DNA from: Thermoleophilia bacterium
GTDB taxonomy: Bacteria > Actinomycetota > Thermoleophilia > Gaiellales > Gaiellaceae
Assembly: GCA_025933895.1 (NCBI GenBank)
Contig: JAICZB010000161.1
Span: 1 to 6,180 of the forward strand
Length of the DNA stretch: 6,180 nucleotides
Direction of reading: 5' to 3'
The position numbers and the translations under genes are program-made. This document shows positions 4,647 to 6,180 of this stretch, one piece after another; the stretch's first letter is position 1, and the number at the start of each line of letters is the position of its first letter. The notes under the pieces were generated by a model that ran no database searches, was not told the origin of the DNA, and saw only the letters and a list, made by a program, of their open reading frames with translations.

Positions 4647-5243
4647 ATGGAGGCTCGCGAGGACCGCGACCCCGGCTACGACGACTGGTTCGACGAGCCC
4701 GCGCCGCCGACGGAGACGCAAAGCAGCGCCAACCGTGGCGTCTACGAGGACGCCGACGAGGTGTGGGTTCTGCCGGAGGACGAGGACGCGCGGGCCCCCG
4801 CGCAGCGGGAGATCGTCTTCGGCGGCCGGACCTTGACGCTGACGCAGCTCGCGATCATCGCGGTCTCCATCCTCGCCGTCTTCTTCGGGATCCTCGCGGC
4901 CGCCGGTGTCTTCAACGGCAGCAAGGCGCCGACGCCGACGGTGACGCCGCCGCCGAAGAAGGCCGCGACCACGGCTCCGGCCACGACGGGCGCGTCCACG
5001 ACACCCACGGTTCAAGTGCCCTCGCAGAGCCTGATTCCCGGCGACACCGGAGCGCAGGTGAAGATCCTGCAGAAGGCGCTCATCTCGCTCGGCTTCCTGT
5101 CAGGCCCGGCCGACGGCGACTACGGGCCCGCGACGATGATCGCCGTCGAGAAGTTCCAGCTCGCGCAGCGCATCGGTGAGGACGGCAAGGTCGGGCCCGA
5201 GACGCTCAACGCGCTGCAGAGGGCTCTCGCTCGGGCTAGCTGA
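4647..5243 (+). CDS. Single-pass membrane protein with C-terminal peptidoglycan-binding domain, 198 aa
   Basis: The ATG at 4647 begins MEAREDRDPGYDDWF. An acidic cytoplasmic segment (1-65) is followed by one transmembrane helix (about 66-89, LTQLAIIAVSILAVFFGIL). Next comes a Thr/Pro/Ala/Lys-rich spacer (92-122) of the kind that crosses the wall. The end (about 129-195) is a PG_binding_1-type domain: IPGDTGAQVKILQKAL, LGFLSGPADGDYGPAT, VEKFQ and KVGPETLNAL. The predicted topology is inside-out, with the domain anchoring the protein to peptidoglycan. No hydrolase or transpeptidase domain is attached, so its role may be structural or as an adaptor. The frame is open upstream to 4227, but that extension is antisense to the TetR gene. 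It converges on the kinase gene with an 8-bp overlap of the coding ends. Confidence 0.85.
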   Translation: MEAREDRDPGYDDWFDEPAPPTETQSSANRGVYEDADEVWVLPEDEDARAPAQREIVFGGRTLTLTQLAIIAVSILAVFFGILAAAGVFNGSKAPTPTVTPPPKKAATTAPATTGASTTPTVQVPSQSLIPGDTGAQVKILQKALISLGFLSGPADGDYGPATMIAVEKFQLAQRIGEDGKVGPETLNALQRALARAS

Positions 5244-5248
5244 GCCCG
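5232..5248. terminator. Short hairpin spanning convergent stop codons
   Basis: CGGGCT (5232-5237) and AGCCCG (5243-5248) are perfect complements around a 5-nt loop (AGCTG). The element covers the TAG of the kinase gene (5236-5238, minus) and the TGA of the peptidoglycan-binding gene (5241-5243, plus). It lacks a T-tract on either side. It may act as a weak bidirectional terminator or 3'-end stabiliser, or be a by-product of GC-rich ends. Confidence 0.35.
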
Positions 5249-6180
5249 TTCCGTTCCTGAGGAATGAGCAGCTCGAAGCGGGCGCCACTCGAGCGCGGGT
5301 CGTAGACGAGATCGCCACCGTGTGCCTGCGCGTACGCGCGCGCGATCGCGAGGCCGAGGCCGGAGCCGCTCTCGCCGGCGCTGCCGCCGCGGGCGAAGCG
5401 GTCGAAGATCCTCCCTTCGAGCTCTTTCGGGACGCCGCGGCCAGAGTCCTCGACCGCGATCCGAAGGTGCCGGTCGCGCTGATACGCGACGATCCGGATC
5501 GGCGGCTCGCCGTAGCGGACTGCGTTCGCGACGAGGTTCGAGACCACGCGCTCGAGCACGAGCGGGTCGACGACGGCGGCGAGGTCGTCCGGGATTTCGA
5601 GGTCGACCGCGTCGGAAGAAGAGAGCGCCCCGTGGACGACGTCCGCGAGCGCGGCCTTCAGCACGACCGGCCGGGGCTCGACGTTGATGGCGCGCGCGTC
5701 GAGACGCGAGAGGTCGAGCAGCTCCTCGAGCAAGCGCCGGAGACGCTCGCCCTGCTCGACACCGACGGAGAGCAGCTCGGCTCGCAGCTCCTCGCTGAGC
5801 TCGGGACCGCGGTCGGCGAGCGTCCTCAGGACGCCGTAGACCGAGGTCGCAGGGGTGCGTAGCTCGTGCGAGGCGATGGCGACGAAGTTCAGCTTGAGCT
5901 GGTCGAGCTGGATCAGATCCTCGTGCAGCTGCGCCCGCTCGATCGCGATCGCGACCCGCTCGGCGACGAGCTGCAGCAACTCGACCTCGTCCCGCGTGAA
6001 CCGGCGCGGCGTGAGCGTCCCGACATGGAGGACGCCGAGGGAGACGCCGCGCACGAGCAGCGGCACGCCGACCATGCACTTGAGGTGCTTCTGGCGGAGG
6101 ATCGGGTTGTAGATCGGGTACTCGTCGACGTCGATGACCATCGGGCGGGCCTCGACGGCGACCCGGCCCGCAAAGCCTGC
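5236..6180 (-). CDS. GAF-domain sensor histidine kinase, 3' part (N-terminus outside window)
   Basis: The frame is open from the right edge to a TAG at 5236-5238, giving 314 visible residues. An internal ATG at 6139-6141 is not the start, because the GAF domain already begins before it (AGFAGRVAVEARP, and more beyond the edge). Visible order: GAF C-terminal part (1-83, with CMVGVPLLVRGVSLGVLHVG), a helical linker, the HisKA H-box with the phospho-acceptor H105 (IASHELRTP), and the HATPase domain. The latter shows the N-box (ERVVSNLVANAVRYG), G1 (EDSGRGVP), F-box (IFDRFARGG) and G2 (GSGLGLAIA). All catalytic boxes look intact. No membrane segment is seen in the visible part, so it may be a soluble GAF-sensing kinase. 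Its response regulator is not in the window, and its signal is unknown. It is convergent with the peptidoglycan-binding gene. Confidence 0.9.
   Translation of the reverse strand, partial: AGFAGRVAVEARPMVIDVDEYPIYNPILRQKHLKCMVGVPLLVRGVSLGVLHVGTLTPRRFTRDEVELLQLVAERVAIAIERAQLHEDLIQLDQLKLNFVAIASHELRTPATSVYGVLRTLADRGPELSEELRAELLSVGVEQGERLRRLLEELLDLSRLDARAINVEPRPVVLKAALADVVHGALSSSDAVDLEIPDDLAAVVDPLVLERVVSNLVANAVRYGEPPIRIVAYQRDRHLRIAVEDSGRGVPKELEGRIFDRFARGGSAGESGSGLGLAIARAYAQAHGGDLVYDPRSSGARFELLIPQERNGLS

Noticed and set aside
4043..5179. Plus-strand frame antisense to the TetR gene running into the peptidoglycan-binding gene
   Set aside because: It has no recognisable domain; the TetR and peptidoglycan-binding frames are clearly real.
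5176..5862. Plus-strand frames antisense to the histidine kinase
   Set aside because: The kinase shows all H, N, G1, F and G2 boxes on the minus strand. The antisense text is acidic and basic low complexity.
1..6180. CRISPR array, tRNA or rRNA, insertion sequence ends, phage or toxin-antitoxin genes
   Set aside because: I saw no spaced direct repeats, cloverleaf sequence, transposase motifs or terminal inverted repeats; GC content and codon use look even across the window.

Overview
The window is high-GC, densely packed bacterial DNA with strong third-position G/C bias, which also produces long spurious antisense frames. The best lineage hint is the secreted protein at 434-1060. Its pattern (HPFTPWGD, NLGFE, GW.LSG, NEPW, RFFAR, SWQVDDVYLDP) resembles a secreted family I associate with Thermoleophilia (Solirubrobacterales/Gaiellales, deep Actinobacteria). 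This placement is recalled, not searched. I see no RNA gene, CRISPR array, insertion sequence or prophage gene, so this looks like ordinary chromosome.

Layout. 1-105: the last 34 codons of an unidentified + strand gene. 102-368 (-): a small hypothetical protein whose stop overlaps the previous stop. 369-433: a gap holding a strong hairpin. 434-1060 (-): the secreted protein. 1061-1213: a divergent gap. 1214-2530 (+): a multi-pass membrane HD-GYP-type phosphohydrolase, a candidate cyclic-di-GMP phosphodiesterase. 2527-4555 (-): a three-gene operon in transcription order TetR-type regulator, HIT-domain protein, PiT-type anion/phosphate permease. Each joint is a 4-nt stop/start overlap, and the operon has a promoter with a palindromic operator in its spacer. 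4647-5243 (+): a single-pass membrane protein with a peptidoglycan-binding domain. 5236-6180 (-): the 3' part of a GAF plus histidine kinase gene that runs off the right edge.

How the parts relate. The operon is the only clear functional unit. The regulator probably represses its own promoter and thereby controls the HIT protein and the permease. The HD-GYP protein, the wall-binding protein and the kinase are envelope or signalling proteins without visible partners; no response regulator or diguanylate cyclase is present.

Two themes recur. All three convergent gene pairs overlap at their stop codons, and two of these overlaps sit in the loop or core of a short hairpin. Several starts lack a Shine-Dalgarno sequence but have a -10-like hexamer about 6-9 nt upstream, which suggests leaderless mRNAs. 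No wholly new system is evident. The most unusual items are the operon itself, its HIT protein lacking the third histidine of the HIT triad, and its permease with an altered first PiT signature.
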